NCBI RefSeq assembly: GCF_900108565.1
Contig: NZ_LT629971.1
Location: 4,278,001-4,342,000 of the forward strand
Reading direction: 5' to 3'
From: Mycolicibacterium rutilum
Lineage (GTDB): Bacteria; Actinomycetota; Actinomycetes; Mycobacteriales; Mycobacteriaceae
Length of the DNA stretch: 64,000 bases
In this document: positions 13,462 through 24,839 of the stretch, in pieces
How positions within the stretch are numbered: position 1 is the stretch's first letter
How the letters are laid out: each line of letters starts with the position of its first letter
Program-made: the position numbers and the translations under genes
The notes under the pieces: model-generated
What the model saw: the letters and a program-made list of their open reading frames with translations, nothing else
What the model was told of the DNA's origin: nothing
Database searches by the model: none

Positions 13462-14244
13462 TCAGAGTGTCACCAATCGCCACAGCCCGATGAGCCCCAC
13501 GACGACGATCACGGCCCGCAGCACCGCCGGCGACATCCGTCGCCCGTAGTGCGCGCCGAGGAAACCCCCGATCAGCGAGCCCGCCGCGATCAGCCCGGCC
13601 GCCAGCCAGCTGATCCGGTCGAACGCCACCACGACGTAGGCGACCGCGGCCACGATGTTGACGACCAGCGACAGCAGGTTCTTGGCCGCGTTCATCCGCT
13701 GCATGTCCTCGGGCAGCAGCGCACCCATCGCGGCGATCAGCAGAATCCCCTGTGCCGCAGTGAAATAGCCGCCGTAGATGCCGACCGCGAACGTCGCAAA
13801 CACCACCGCGGCCATCCGCAGCCGCGACACGTCCTGCGCGGACTGGCCGGCCGCCTCGGCCCGGCGCCGCGCGTAGGCCTGGATGCGCGGGCCGACCACC
13901 ACCAGGATCAGCGCGGCGATCAGCAGGGCTGGCACCACCTGCTCGAACACCTTCTCCGGCAGGTGCAGCAGCAGCCATGCGCCGACGCCCGCGCCGAGGA
14001 ACGACGCCGGGATCTGCCAGGCCAGGCGGTTCCACTGGCCGCGCAGTTCGCGGCGATAACCCCAGGTGCCGGAGACGCCGCCGGCCACCAGGCCGATCGC
14101 GTTCGACATCGTCGCGGTGACCGGCGGGAAGCCGAGCGTCACCAGCGTGGGGAACGTGATCAAGGTGCCGGAGCCGACGAGCGCGTTGATGGCGCCTGCC
14201 CCGACGCCGGCCAGCGCGATCAGAACCAGGTCGACGACGGGCAC
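13462..14244 (-). CDS. TauE/SafE family membrane permease (paralogue 2)
   Basis: 260 aa from GTG 14244. Eight predicted membrane segments. Signature INALVGSGTLITFPTLVTLG near residue 20 and YGGYFTAAQGILLIAAMGAL in the second half are the two TauE/SafE inverted-repeat motifs. Inner-membrane anion transporter, substrate unknown. Its start is 42 bp from the stop of der, on the same strand, so it may be read from the der operon. Confidence 0.88.
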   Translation of the reverse strand: MPVVDLVLIALAGVGAGAINALVGSGTLITFPTLVTLGFPPVTATMSNAIGLVAGGVSGTWGYRRELRGQWNRLAWQIPASFLGAGVGAWLLLHLPEKVFEQVVPALLIAALILVVVGPRIQAYARRRAEAAGQSAQDVSRLRMAAVVFATFAVGIYGGYFTAAQGILLIAAMGALLPEDMQRMNAAKNLLSLVVNIVAAVAYVVVAFDRISWLAAGLIAAGSLIGGFLGAHYGRRMSPAVLRAVIVVVGLIGLWRLVTL

Positions 14245-14286
14245 TGGCGCCAGGCTAGTCGCGTCCGCTGGACCGACGCTGAGCGG

Positions 14287-15696
14287 CTACCGGCCCTTCT
14301 TGGCGAAGCGCTTCTCGCGCACCCGCACGTTGATCCGGATCGGGCTGCCCTCGAAGCCGAACGTCTCGCGCAGCCGTCGCTCCAGGAACCGGCGGTACCC
14401 GGCCTCGAGGAACCCGGTGGTGAACAGCACGAAGGTCGGCGGCCGCGCGGTGGCCTGGGTGGCGAACAGCACCCGCGGCTGTTTCCCGCCGCGCACCGGC
14501 GGCGGGTTGGCCGCGATGACTTCCTTGAAGAACGTGTTCAGCCGGCCCGTCGGCACCCGGGTGTCCCATGACGCCAACGACTTCTCCAGCGCAGGCACCA
14601 GACGCTGCACCGCGCGCCCGGTCTTGGCGGAGATGTTGACCCGCGGCGCCCACTGCAACTGGACCAGCTCGCGGTCGATCTCGCGCTCCAGCAGGTAACG
14701 GCGGTCCTCGTCGACCAGGTCCCACTTGTTGAACGCCAGCACCAGCGCCCGGCCCGCCTCGACCACCATCGTCAGCACCCGCTGGTCCTGCTCGGTCAGC
14801 GGCTGCGACGCGTCGATCAGCACGATCGCGACCTCGGCGGCGTCGATCGCGCCGTGGGTGCGCACCGACGCGTAGAACTCGTGCCCGCTGGCCTGGCCGA
14901 CCTTGCGCCGCAACCCGGCGGTGTCGACGAACCGCCACAGCTTGCCGTCCATCTCGATCAGCGAGTCGACCGGGTCGACCGTCGTGCCCGCGACGTCGTG
15001 CACGACCGACCGCTCGTCCCCGGAGAGCCGGTTGAGCAGCGAACTCTTGCCGACGTTCGGCTTGCCGACCAACGCGACCCGGCGCGGCCCGCCGCCGCCG
15101 GAGCCCAGCTCCGACATCGCCGGCAGCGCCTCGATCACGGTGTCGAGCAGGTCGGCCACCCCGCGCCCGTGCATCGCGCTGATCGGGTGCGGCTCCCCCA
15201 ACCCGAGTGACCACAACGCGGCCGCGTCGGCCTCGCCGCGCTCGGAGTCGACCTTGTTGGCGGCCAGGAACACCGGCTTGCCGGACCGCTGCAGCAGTTT
15301 GGCCGCAGCCTCGTCGGCGGCAGTGGCGCCGACGACCGAGTCGACGACGAAGATGATCGCGTCGGCGGTGCGCATCGCCACCGACGCCTGCTCGGCCACC
15401 AGTTGCTGCAGACCCTTGGCGTCGGGCTCCCAGCCTCCGGTGTCCTGCAGCACGAATCGCCGACCCGACCACAGCGCGTCGTAGGACACCCGGTCCCGCG
15501 TCACGCCGGGCACGTCCTGCACGACCGCCTCCCGGCGCCCCAGGATCCGGTTGACCAGCGTCGATTTGCCGACGTTGGGCCGCCCCACGACGGCCACCAC
15601 CGGCGGCGCGGCCGACGCCTCGTCGACGGCCTCGGCGATGTCGTCGGCGCTGATCTCCCAGTCGCTCTCGTCGACCCAGGTGCCGTCCTCGCTCAT
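14287..15696 (-). CDS. der: Ribosome-assembly GTPase Der (EngA)
   Basis: 469 aa with two tandem GTPase domains, the mark of Der: first G1 GRPNVGKST (38-46), with NKVD for guanine recognition (147-150); second G1 GKPNVGKSS (211-219), with NKWD further on; then the KH-like C-terminal domain ending FAKKGR. Needed for maturation of the 50S subunit. Its ATG overlaps the stop of cmk (ATGA), so the two are translationally coupled, as in M. tuberculosis (Rv1713/Rv1712). Confidence 0.97.
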   Translation of the reverse strand: MSEDGTWVDESDWEISADDIAEAVDEASAAPPVVAVVGRPNVGKSTLVNRILGRREAVVQDVPGVTRDRVSYDALWSGRRFVLQDTGGWEPDAKGLQQLVAEQASVAMRTADAIIFVVDSVVGATAADEAAAKLLQRSGKPVFLAANKVDSERGEADAAALWSLGLGEPHPISAMHGRGVADLLDTVIEALPAMSELGSGGGGPRRVALVGKPNVGKSSLLNRLSGDERSVVHDVAGTTVDPVDSLIEMDGKLWRFVDTAGLRRKVGQASGHEFYASVRTHGAIDAAEVAIVLIDASQPLTEQDQRVLTMVVEAGRALVLAFNKWDLVDEDRRYLLEREIDRELVQLQWAPRVNISAKTGRAVQRLVPALEKSLASWDTRVPTGRLNTFFKEVIAANPPPVRGGKQPRVLFATQATARPPTFVLFTTGFLEAGYRRFLERRLRETFGFEGSPIRINVRVREKRFAKKGR

Positions 15697-16376
15697 CGCT
15701 GCGCCCCCGCGCGTTCCCGTACGAGCTGCTTCAAGTGCTCGATCACCTCTGTCTGCGTCATCGCGCTGGTGTCGACCACCACCGCGTCGTCGGCGGGGCG
15801 CAGCGGCGACACCGCCCGGGTGGAGTCCAGGTGGTCGCGTCGCTGCACGTCGGCGAGCACGGACTCGTAGTCGTCGGGCAGGCCGGCCGCGACGTTCTGG
15901 CTGTTGCGGCGCCGGGCCCGTTCCTCGGCCGACGCGGTCAAGAAGATCTTCACGTCCGCGTCGGGCAGCACCACGGTGCCGATGTCGCGGCCCTCGACGA
16001 CGACGCTGTCCTGCCCACCGGCCAGCGCCCGCTGCAGGTCGACCAGTCGCGTGCGCACCGCGGGCACCGCCGACACCGCCGACACCGCCTTGGTCACCGC
16101 GTCGCCGCGGATCTCGGCCGAAACGTCTTGTCCGTCAAGGTAAGAGCGGTCCTCGTCGGGGTCGTAGCCGACCGCCAGCTCGGCGCCTTGCGCCACGGCG
16201 GCGACGGCCTGCGCGTCGGCCAGGTCGGCGCCCGCGCGCAGCACGGCCAGCGTGACGATGCGGTACATGGCGCCGGTGTCCAGATACCGCGCTCCCAGCG
16301 CACGCGCCAAACCCCGTGACACCGTGGACTTTCCGGTGCCGGCCGGCCCGTCGATCGCCACCACCAGTGAGGTCAC
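15693..16376 (-). CDS. cmk: Cytidylate kinase
   Basis: 227 aa. P-loop GPAGTGKST at residues 10-18, substrate region YLDTGAMYR (31-39), ...GRDIGTVVLPDADVKIFLTAS, typical for CMP/dCMP kinases, which supply CDP and dCDP from ATP. ATG 16376 overlaps the stop of the pseudouridine synthase gene and its own stop overlaps der, placing it in the middle of a coupled operon. Confidence 0.97.
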   Translation of the reverse strand: MTSLVVAIDGPAGTGKSTVSRGLARALGARYLDTGAMYRIVTLAVLRAGADLADAQAVAAVAQGAELAVGYDPDEDRSYLDGQDVSAEIRGDAVTKAVSAVSAVPAVRTRLVDLQRALAGGQDSVVVEGRDIGTVVLPDADVKIFLTASAEERARRRNSQNVAAGLPDDYESVLADVQRRDHLDSTRAVSPLRPADDAVVVDTSAMTQTEVIEHLKQLVRERAGAQR

Positions 16377-17116
16377 AACCCCACCGCCTTGTACAGCTCG
16401 CCGAGCTCCTTCTGGGTCAGCACCCGGATGCTGCCCGGCCGCTGCTCACCCAGCGACACCGTGCCGATGTCGGTGCGCACCAGCTCCTGCACCGGGAAAC
16501 CGACCGCGGCCAGCATCCGCCGCACGATGCGCTTGCGGCCCTCGTGCAGGGTCACCCGCACCAGCGTCTTGCCCGGCACCTTGTCGACCACCGCGAAGTC
16601 GTCGACGCTCGCCGGTCCGTCCTCGAGTTCGACACCGTCGCGCAGTTGGCGGCCCAGCCCACGGGGCACGGTGCCGACCACCGTCGCCACATACGTTTTC
16701 GGCACCTCGTACGACGGGTGCATCAACCGGTGCGCGAGTTCGCCGTCGTTGGTCAACAGCATCAGTCCCTCGGTGTCGGCGTCGAGCCGGCCGACGTGGA
16801 ACAGCTTCTTGTTGCCCCGCACCCGGTGCTCGACGAGGTCACCGACGCACGGCCTGCCGCGGTCGTCGGACATCGTGGAGTGCATCCCCTTGGGCTTGTT
16901 GATCGCCAGGTGCACCAGCGTGTCGTCGACCTTCACCCGCGCGCCGTCCACCCGGATCACCGAGACGTCGGGATCGACGCGGGTGCCGAGTTCGGTCACG
17001 ACGCGGTCGTCGACCTCGACCCGGCCGTCCCGGATCATCTTCTCCGCCACCCGTCGCGACGCAATCCCGGCCTGCGACAACACTTTCTGCAGCCGGACGC
17101 CTTCACCCTCAGTCAT
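16373..17116 (-). CDS. RluB/RsuA-family rRNA pseudouridine synthase
   Basis: 247 aa. N-terminal S4 RNA-binding domain (RLQKVLSQAGIASRRVAEKMI), then the RsuA/RluB catalytic domain with the motif GRLDADTEGLMLLTNDG, where the Asp in GRLDxDTEG is the catalytic residue. Isomerises a uridine in rRNA. Orthologous by position to Rv1711. Starts 8 bases before the end of scpB and overlaps cmk by 4. Confidence 0.93.
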   Translation of the reverse strand: MTEGEGVRLQKVLSQAGIASRRVAEKMIRDGRVEVDDRVVTELGTRVDPDVSVIRVDGARVKVDDTLVHLAINKPKGMHSTMSDDRGRPCVGDLVEHRVRGNKKLFHVGRLDADTEGLMLLTNDGELAHRLMHPSYEVPKTYVATVVGTVPRGLGRQLRDGVELEDGPASVDDFAVVDKVPGKTLVRVTLHEGRKRIVRRMLAAVGFPVQELVRTDIGTVSLGEQRPGSIRVLTQKELGELYKAVGL

Positions 17117-17822
17117 GCGGATCGGTGTCCACGTCGAAGGACGCCGGCTGGGCGGGTGCCGGCGCGCCGCCGCTCAACTTGACGAATCGCGGGTCGTCGT
17201 CGAGGGATTCGCTCAGGTCGTCGATCACGTCGACGTCCGGCAGCAGCGGCGCGATGTCGGGCAGATCGGCCAGCGACGTCAATCCGAGCCGCTCCAGGAA
17301 CAGCTCGGTGGTGGCGAACGTCACCGCACCGGAGTCGGGGTCGGTGCCGGCTTCGGTGATCAGTCCGCGGGCCACCAGCGTGCGGATCACCGCGTCGACG
17401 TTGACGCCGCGCACCGCGCTGACCCGCGCTCGGGTCACCGGTTGGCGGTAGGCGATCACGGCCAGCGTCTCGAGCGCGGCGCGGGTGAGTTTGGTCCGCG
17501 CCCCGTCGAGTAGCAGCCGCTCCACGTACGGCGCGTAGCGCGCCCGCGTGTACATGCGCCAGCCGCCGCCGGCCTCGCGCAGGTCGATGCCGCTGTCGCG
17601 GTCGGCGTACTCCTGCGCCATCAGCTGCAGTTTGGCCGCGACGCGGTACGGCGGCTGATCGGTCGCCGACGCGAGCTGTTCGACCGGTGCCGGTGTGTCG
17701 ACGACCAGCAGCAGCGCTTCGAGCGCCGCGCCGAGTTCGTCGTCGTCGAGTTCGGGCGCCTCGGTGGCCTCGATCCCGAGGTCCGGTGCGGTCGCGACGT
17801 CCCCGAGGTTGTCGTCATCCAT
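17109..17822 (-). CDS. scpB: Segregation and condensation protein ScpB
   Basis: 237 aa from ATG 17822, chosen because it falls 8 bases inside scpA; the frame is open further upstream. Acidic N-terminus, then two winged-helix domains: LGAALEALLLVVDTPAPVEQLA and KLTRAALETLAVIAYRQPVTRARVSAVRGVN, the second being the family signature. Binds ScpA as a dimer in the SMC condensin-like complex that folds the chromosome. Confidence 0.95.
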   Translation of the reverse strand: MDDDNLGDVATAPDLGIEATEAPELDDDELGAALEALLLVVDTPAPVEQLASATDQPPYRVAAKLQLMAQEYADRDSGIDLREAGGGWRMYTRARYAPYVERLLLDGARTKLTRAALETLAVIAYRQPVTRARVSAVRGVNVDAVIRTLVARGLITEAGTDPDSGAVTFATTELFLERLGLTSLADLPDIAPLLPDVDVIDDLSESLDDDPRFVKLSGGAPAPAQPASFDVDTDPHD

Positions 17823-18663
17823 ATTGATCTTCTTCCACCGCCAGCTGCTGATGCGTCGGACGCTCACCGGTCCACGAAATCTGCAGCACTCCAAGCGGTT
17901 CCGGTTGTTCGAACGCTACTGCCCGGGCGCGGAAGAGCTCGAGCAGCGCCAGGAACCGCCCGACGATCTCGATCGGGGCCTGGCAGTCGGCCACCAGGTC
18001 CCGGAACGAGGCCCACTGGCCGATTCCGCGGCTCTCCAGCAGTGCCATCAGATTACCGACCTGCTCGGGCACCGACACAGCGACGTGGTGCAGATGCTCG
18101 GTGCCCACCGTCGGGACCGGCCGCGGCGTGAACGCGGCGGCCGCGATCTGCGCGAACGCCTCGGCGTCCACGCCGATCATCACCTCGGGCAGCAGTTCCT
18201 GGTAGCGCTCCTCGAGCGCGACCGACCGCGGGTAGCTGCGCAGCGCCGCGGCCTCCAGTTCGGCGAACATCTCGGCGACGTGCTTGAACGCCCGGTACTG
18301 CAGCAGCCGGGCGAACAGCAGGTCGCGAACCTCGAGCAGCGCGAGGTCCTCGTCGTCGTGCACCTCGCCGGCCGGCAGCAGGCGCGCGGCCTTCAGGTCC
18401 AGCAGCGTGGCCGCGATGACGAGGAACGCCGTGGTCTCCTCGAGTTCGAGTTGGCGGCCGATCGTCTTGGTGTAGGCGATGAAGTCGTCGGTGACCTGGT
18501 GCAGCGCCACCTCGGTGACGTCGAGGCGGTGCGCGAAGATCAGCTGCAGCAGCAGGTCGAACGGGCCCTCGAAGTTGGCCAGCCGGACCTGGAAACCTGA
18601 CTGCTCTTCGGACTCGGACGTCGCCGCCTGCGTGGCCTCCGGATCCGTCACCGCGGCATTCAC
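17815..18663 (-). CDS. scpA: Segregation and condensation protein ScpA (kleisin)
   Basis: 282 aa. Kleisin N-terminal motif FQVRLANFEGPFDLLLQLI near residue 24, a central acidic region and a C-terminal winged helix. Bridges SMC heads with ScpB. ATG overlaps the parA-like stop (ATGA). Confidence 0.95.
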   Translation of the reverse strand: MNAAVTDPEATQAATSESEEQSGFQVRLANFEGPFDLLLQLIFAHRLDVTEVALHQVTDDFIAYTKTIGRQLELEETTAFLVIAATLLDLKAARLLPAGEVHDDEDLALLEVRDLLFARLLQYRAFKHVAEMFAELEAAALRSYPRSVALEERYQELLPEVMIGVDAEAFAQIAAAAFTPRPVPTVGTEHLHHVAVSVPEQVGNLMALLESRGIGQWASFRDLVADCQAPIEIVGRFLALLELFRARAVAFEQPEPLGVLQISWTGERPTHQQLAVEEDQYG

Positions 18664-19520
18664 GCGCCGAACCGGTCGATGACCTCACGGGCCAGCGAGC
18701 GATAGGCTTGTGCACCACCGGATTTCGGCGCCCACGTGGTGATCGGCTCACCCGCGACACTGGTCTCGGGGAACCGCACGGTGCGGGTGATGACGGTGTC
18801 GAACACCAGGTCGCCGAACCGCTCCAGCACGCGGGCCATCACCTCGCGGGAGTTGACGGTGCGCGGGTCGTAGCGGGTGATCAGGATGCCGCTGATCGAC
18901 AGTTTCGGGTTCAGCCGGTCGTGCACCTTGTCGACGGTGTCGGTGAGCAGCGCCAGGCCGCGCAGCGAGAAGAACTCGCATTCGGTGGGGATGATCACCC
19001 CGTCGCTGCAGGCGAGGCCGTTGACGGTGAGCAGCCCGAGCGACGGCTGGCAGTCGATCAGCACGTAGTCGTACCGGTCGAGTACCGGATACAGCGCCCG
19101 CGCCAGCGACTGTTCGCGGCCGACCTCGTTGACCAACTGGATCTCGGCGGCCGACAGGTCGATGTTGCTGGGCACCAGGTCGAGGTTCTTGACCCGCGTG
19201 TTGATCAGCACGTCGTCGATGGACACCCGCGGTTCGACCAGCAGGTTGTGCACGGTGTGCTCGAGCTCGTAGTGCGGTACGCCCAGCCCCGCCGACAGCG
19301 CGCCCTGGGGATCGAGGTCGACCAGCAGCACCCGGCGGCCGTACTCGGCGAGGCTGGCACCCAGGTTGATGGTCGACGTGGTCTTGCCGACGCCACCCTT
19401 CTGGTTGCACATCGCGATGACCTTGGCCGGCCCGTGCTCGGTCTTGGGTCGCGGCTCGGGAATGTCCCGCGGTGGGCGGCCGGTCAGGCCCAACTCCACC
19501 GCTGCTGCGTCGTCGCTCAT
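18660..19520 (-). CDS. ParA/Soj-type ATPase
   Basis: 286 aa. Deviant Walker A KGGVGKTTSTINLG (41-54) with the two lysines of ParA/MinD ATPases, Walker A' LLVDLDPQGALSAGLG and Walker B YVLIDCQPSLGLLTVNG. Orthologous by position to Rv1708, one of several mycobacterial ParA paralogues; the true parA sits near oriC. First gene of the scp operon and probably works in chromosome organisation. Divergent from the methyltransferase gene at 19659 across 138 bp. Confidence 0.93.
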   Translation of the reverse strand: MSDDAAAVELGLTGRPPRDIPEPRPKTEHGPAKVIAMCNQKGGVGKTTSTINLGASLAEYGRRVLLVDLDPQGALSAGLGVPHYELEHTVHNLLVEPRVSIDDVLINTRVKNLDLVPSNIDLSAAEIQLVNEVGREQSLARALYPVLDRYDYVLIDCQPSLGLLTVNGLACSDGVIIPTECEFFSLRGLALLTDTVDKVHDRLNPKLSISGILITRYDPRTVNSREVMARVLERFGDLVFDTVITRTVRFPETSVAGEPITTWAPKSGGAQAYRSLAREVIDRFGA

Positions 19521-19646
19521 ATCCGACCGTCGCTGGTCAGGCGGTTCATGGACATGGCGGACATCCGGGCAAGTTTAACGGGACACGCCTGCCAGGTCAG
19601 CCAGACCCGCGGGCAACTTCGGACCCGATTGCCGAGCGACGCGGCT

Positions 19647-19659
19647 TAGGCTGACGCCA
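19647..19659 (+). promoter_or_regulatory. Probable leaderless promoter of the O-methyltransferase gene
   Basis: TAGGCT (19647-19652) followed by exactly six bases and then ATG 19659 fits the TAnnnT-N6-start pattern of mycobacterial leaderless genes. No ribosome site is present. Confidence 0.45.
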
Positions 19660-20411
19660 TGGGCCTGAGGCGACGGATGCCGTTCCTGCGCTGGTCGATC
19701 TGGCGCCTGGCGTGGGCCATGCCGGGCTTCCTCAAGACGGGCCAGATCGGCGACGGCCGCGAGGCGGCATGCGCGGCGTACGTGGAGGCCAACGCCCGCC
19801 GCGGCGACATCGACGACGTGCTGGCGACCATCGACGAGTTTGCCTACGAGCGGTCGATGCTGATGAACGTCGGCGACGAGAAGGGCGCGCTGCTCGACGC
19901 CGCGGTCAGCCGCGCCGATCCGGCCCGCGTGCTCGAACTGGGCACCTATTGCGGCTACGGCGCCCTGCGCATCGCCCGCGCCGCCCCGTCGGCGCGGGTG
20001 TACTCCGTCGAGTTCGCCGCGGCCAACGCCGACGTGGCCCGCCGCATCTGGTCACACGCCGGCGTCGGGGATCGCGTCACCTGCGTGGTCGGCACGCTGG
20101 GTGACGGCGGCCGCACGCTCGCTGCGCTGGCCGATGAGCACGGCTTCACCCGCGGCTCGCTTGACCTGCTGTTCATCGACCACGACAAGAACGCCTACTT
20201 GTCCGACCTGCAGAGCATCCTCGACCGCGGGTGGCTGCATGACGGGTCGATCGTCGTCGCGGACAACGTCAAGGTCCCCGGCGCCCCGAAGTATCGGCAG
20301 TACATGCGCGAGCAGCAGGGCAAGCTGTTCGACACCGTCGAGCACAAGACTCACGTCGAGTACCAGACGCTGCTGGCCGACCTGGTGCTCGAGTCGCGGT
20401 ACCGGGGCTGA
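19659..20411 (+). CDS. SAM-dependent O-methyltransferase (catechol-OMT-like)
   Basis: 250 aa. SAM-binding loop VLELGTYCGYGALRIA (about 89-104), acidic loop YSVEFAAANADVARRI, metal/catalytic stretch LLFIDHDKNAYLSDL and IVVADNVKVPG, all as in class I catechol-type methyltransferases. Orthologous to Rv1703c by position and likeness. Methylates a hydroxyl of an unknown small molecule using a divalent metal. Probably leaderless. Converges on xerD with 7 bp between stops. Confidence 0.9.
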   Translation: MGLRRRMPFLRWSIWRLAWAMPGFLKTGQIGDGREAACAAYVEANARRGDIDDVLATIDEFAYERSMLMNVGDEKGALLDAAVSRADPARVLELGTYCGYGALRIARAAPSARVYSVEFAAANADVARRIWSHAGVGDRVTCVVGTLGDGGRTLAALADEHGFTRGSLDLLFIDHDKNAYLSDLQSILDRGWLHDGSIVVADNVKVPGAPKYRQYMREQQGKLFDTVEHKTHVEYQTLLADLVLESRYRG

Positions 20412-20418
20412 GCTGTGA

Positions 20419-21366
20419 CTAGCGCGCCCGCGGATGGGCGCCGGCCCACACCTCGCGCAAGGCGTTGACGGTCACCATCGTGTAGATCTGCGTGGTGGTC
20501 ACCGACGCGTGGCCGAGCAGTTCCTGCACGACGCGCACGTCGGCGCCGCCGTCGAGCAGATGCGTGGCGAACGAGTGCCGCAGCACGTGCGGAGACACCG
20601 CAGCGGTCACGCCGGCCCGCTCGGCGGCGTCCTGCAGCACCTGCCAGGCGCTCTGCCGCGACAGCCGCCCGCCCCGCGCGTTGAGGAAGATCGCCGGCGT
20701 GCCGCGGCCGCGACGCGCCAACTCGGGCCGCCCCCGCACCAGGTAGGTGTCCAACGCGCTGATCGCCGGACGGCCCACCGGCACCAGGCGGTGCTTGCCG
20801 CCCTTACCGCGCAGCAGCACCGAGCGCGCATGGGTGTCGACGTCGTCGAGGTCGAGCCCGACGGCCTCGGAGATCCGGGCGCCCGTCGAGTAGAGCAGTT
20901 CGAGCAGTGCGCGGTTGCGCAGCGTCAGCGGGCTGTCGGCGTCGCTGTCTCCGCCGGCACCCTCGAGCAGCGCGACCACCTCGTCGATGGACAGGCTCTT
21001 CGGCAGCCGACGGCCGGGTGTCGGCGGCTTGACCGCGGAGGCGACGTCGAGCTCGATGAGTCCCTCGGCCGCGGCGAACTTGTGCAGCCCGCGCACCGCG
21101 ATCACCGCCCGGGCCGCGGACACCGCCGACAGCGGCGCGGTGCCGGTGTCGGGGTCGCCGCGGCGCAGCGCGACCAGGAACTCGCTGACGTCGGCCTCGG
21201 TGACCTTGGTCAGATCGTCGATGCCGCGGGCCCGCAGGAACTCGGTGTAGCGCCGCAGATCGCGCCGGTAGGAACTCAACGTGTTGGCCGCCGCGCCGCG
21301 TTCGATGGTCAGGTGGTTGACGTAGTCCTGCACCTGGTTGTCGAGCGCGGAGATGAGTGTCGTCAC
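20419..21366 (-). CDS. xerD: Site-specific tyrosine recombinase XerD
   Basis: 315 aa from GTG 21366, set by the GTGA overlap with the NUDIX gene. Complete catalytic set: R164 (STGARISE), K188, H260 and R263 (SPHVLRHS), H286 (LLGHAS) and Y295 (QIYTMV). With XerC it resolves chromosome dimers at dif. Placed with chromosome maintenance genes as in M. tuberculosis (Rv1701). Distinct from the island integrase. Confidence 0.96.
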   Translation of the reverse strand: MTTLISALDNQVQDYVNHLTIERGAAANTLSSYRRDLRRYTEFLRARGIDDLTKVTEADVSEFLVALRRGDPDTGTAPLSAVSAARAVIAVRGLHKFAAAEGLIELDVASAVKPPTPGRRLPKSLSIDEVVALLEGAGGDSDADSPLTLRNRALLELLYSTGARISEAVGLDLDDVDTHARSVLLRGKGGKHRLVPVGRPAISALDTYLVRGRPELARRGRGTPAIFLNARGGRLSRQSAWQVLQDAAERAGVTAAVSPHVLRHSFATHLLDGGADVRVVQELLGHASVTTTQIYTMVTVNALREVWAGAHPRAR

Positions 21367-21975
21367 GGATGCCCCTTGCGGCGACCGAACGCGGTCGGCC
21401 GGTCGGTCCACGGCGCGTCGACGGACCGCAGCGTGGACGGGTCGGCGACGGTGTTGGCCGCCAGGATCCCCGCCACGGCAAGGGAATTGACGATGTCGCC
21501 GGCCAACACCATGCGCACGGCCTCCTCGAGCGACACCCACTTGAGCGTCAGGTCGGCTTCCTCGTCGGTGGCCTCGGGCCGCCCGACGTCGGTCAGGCCG
21601 GTGGCCAGATACACCCGCACGCTCTCGTCGCTGAAGCCCGGCGCCGAGTCGAGGTCGACGAGCACGCTCCAGTCGGTGGCCGACAGCCCGGCCTCCTCCT
21701 CGAGTTCGCGTGCGGCGGTCACATGCGGTGGTTCACCGCCGAGGTCGAGCAGCCCGGCGGGCAGTTCCCACAGGCGGCGCCCCAACGGGTGCCGGTACTG
21801 GTACACCAACGCGATGTTGCGGTCGTCGTCCATCGCGACCACGGCGACCGCGCCGTAGTGCTCGACGACCTCGCGGCGCGCGGTGTGCCCGCCCGGCATG
21901 CGCACCTCGTCGGCGCGCAACGCGAAAATCTTGCCGATGTAGAGCGTTTCGGAGGAGACCGTCTCGAAGTCGTGG

Positions 21976-21983
<8 letters not shown>
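21363..21983 (-). CDS. NUDIX hydrolase (ADP-ribose pyrophosphatase type)
   Basis: 206 aa from GTG 21983, which lies 8 bases inside pyrG. Nudix box LLDLGGEPPHVTAARELEEE with AGL following, preceded by ELPAG as in ADP-ribose pyrophosphatases (M. tuberculosis Rv1700, whose structure and ADPR activity are known). Hydrolyses ADP-ribose to AMP and ribose 5-phosphate, with Mg/Mn bound by the REL-EE glutamates. Confidence 0.93.
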
Positions 21984-23739
<1,756 letters not shown>

Positions 23740-23890
23740 GAGCAACCTCCGTGACGACGGGCAGGGCTTACTTTTCTAGGGGAATTCCTAGTTTGGGGCC
23801 TGCCGACCCACGGAACCCCACCCTAACACCGTCGCCGACAAGTCGTCGCTGACGCGCCGCGGGCAGGCGCTTGTGAGACCGAGTCGACGG

Positions 23891-24829
23891 CTACTGCGGG
23901 ACGGTGACCGACGTCGCCCCCGGTCCGATGCCGTACTGGCTCGGCCGGCCGCCGTTGATCAGATCGCTCAGCGCGAGCACCGCCGTGATGCGGCCCGATT
24001 CGCTGCCGATGTCGTCGACGGTAGTGACCGCCGAACTCAACGCCGCATCGGAACGGATGACCGCGACGGCCGCGGTGCCCGACGCCGAACCGTCCCGGCC
24101 GGCCAACACCGTGCCCGCACCGTGCGGTGCCAGCCCGGCGGCCAGGCGGGCGACGGTGGCGCCCCGGTTGCCCGCGTCGTCGCCGAGCGGTCCGCCGGTC
24201 ACGATCACCGCGGTGTCGGCCGCGCCCACCCGGTCGGCGTAGGTGATGAAGCCGGTGTCGCGCAGCGTGGCCAGCACGGTGTCGCGCTGCGCGTCGTCGA
24301 CGGTGTTGACCTTGGAGTCGCGATTGATCAGCAACGCGATGCCCAACAGGTCGCCGGCCTGCGAGCCCTGATCGACCGCCACGGTGCTCAACTGCTTGCC
24401 CGCGGGCACGATCGGCGAGTTCACCACCGACAGCAGCTTCTCGGCGGCGTTGGCGTCGACGAACTGCTGGGTGAGCGTCACCGCGCCGCTGACCGTGCCG
24501 CCGGCCTGCCCCACCAGCCGGGTGACCGCCTCGACGTCGTCGTCGGTGGCATCGGGTGTGCGGAACAGCACCACCGACTTGTCCACCAGCGCGTCGCGCA
24601 CGATTCGCGCCGACATCTGCGCATCGAATTCACCGGCAGCGCTGAGTTTTTCGTTCAGACCGTTTCGCTCGTCGGTGAGGGTGTTGATCTGGTCCTGCAG
24701 TTCGTGCTTGTCGTCGCGCAGGCCCGACAGCACCGTGTTCGACAACAGCCCGGAGCCCAGCGCGACCCCGATGGCCAACGCGAGGAACACCGCCGCGAGC
24801 GAGATCGCGTGTGAGCGAAGAGAAATCAT
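23891..24829 (-). CDS. mctB: MctB/SteB-type envelope protein
   Basis: 312 aa. One N-terminal membrane segment (LAAVFLALAIGVALGSGLL, residues 11-29), then a coiled-coil stretch and a globular extracytoplasmic domain. Matches Rv1698, described as MctB (copper resistance, outer-membrane channel); the Corynebacterium homologue is SteB, working with SteA in septation. Ten bases separate it from the steA homologue, so they form a pair. Which of the two roles applies here cannot be told from sequence. Confidence 0.9.
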   Translation of the reverse strand: MISLRSHAISLAAVFLALAIGVALGSGLLSNTVLSGLRDDKHELQDQINTLTDERNGLNEKLSAAGEFDAQMSARIVRDALVDKSVVLFRTPDATDDDVEAVTRLVGQAGGTVSGAVTLTQQFVDANAAEKLLSVVNSPIVPAGKQLSTVAVDQGSQAGDLLGIALLINRDSKVNTVDDAQRDTVLATLRDTGFITYADRVGAADTAVIVTGGPLGDDAGNRGATVARLAAGLAPHGAGTVLAGRDGSASGTAAVAVIRSDAALSSAVTTVDDIGSESGRITAVLALSDLINGGRPSQYGIGPGATSVTVPQ

Positions 24830-24839
24830 GGATGTGCTC

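Noticed and set aside
12460..14571. 703-codon open frame on the plus strand opposite the permease and der genes
   Set aside because: Antisense shadow typical of high-GC DNA; Arg/Gln/His-rich with no domain, while the minus strand carries clear membrane proteins and Der.
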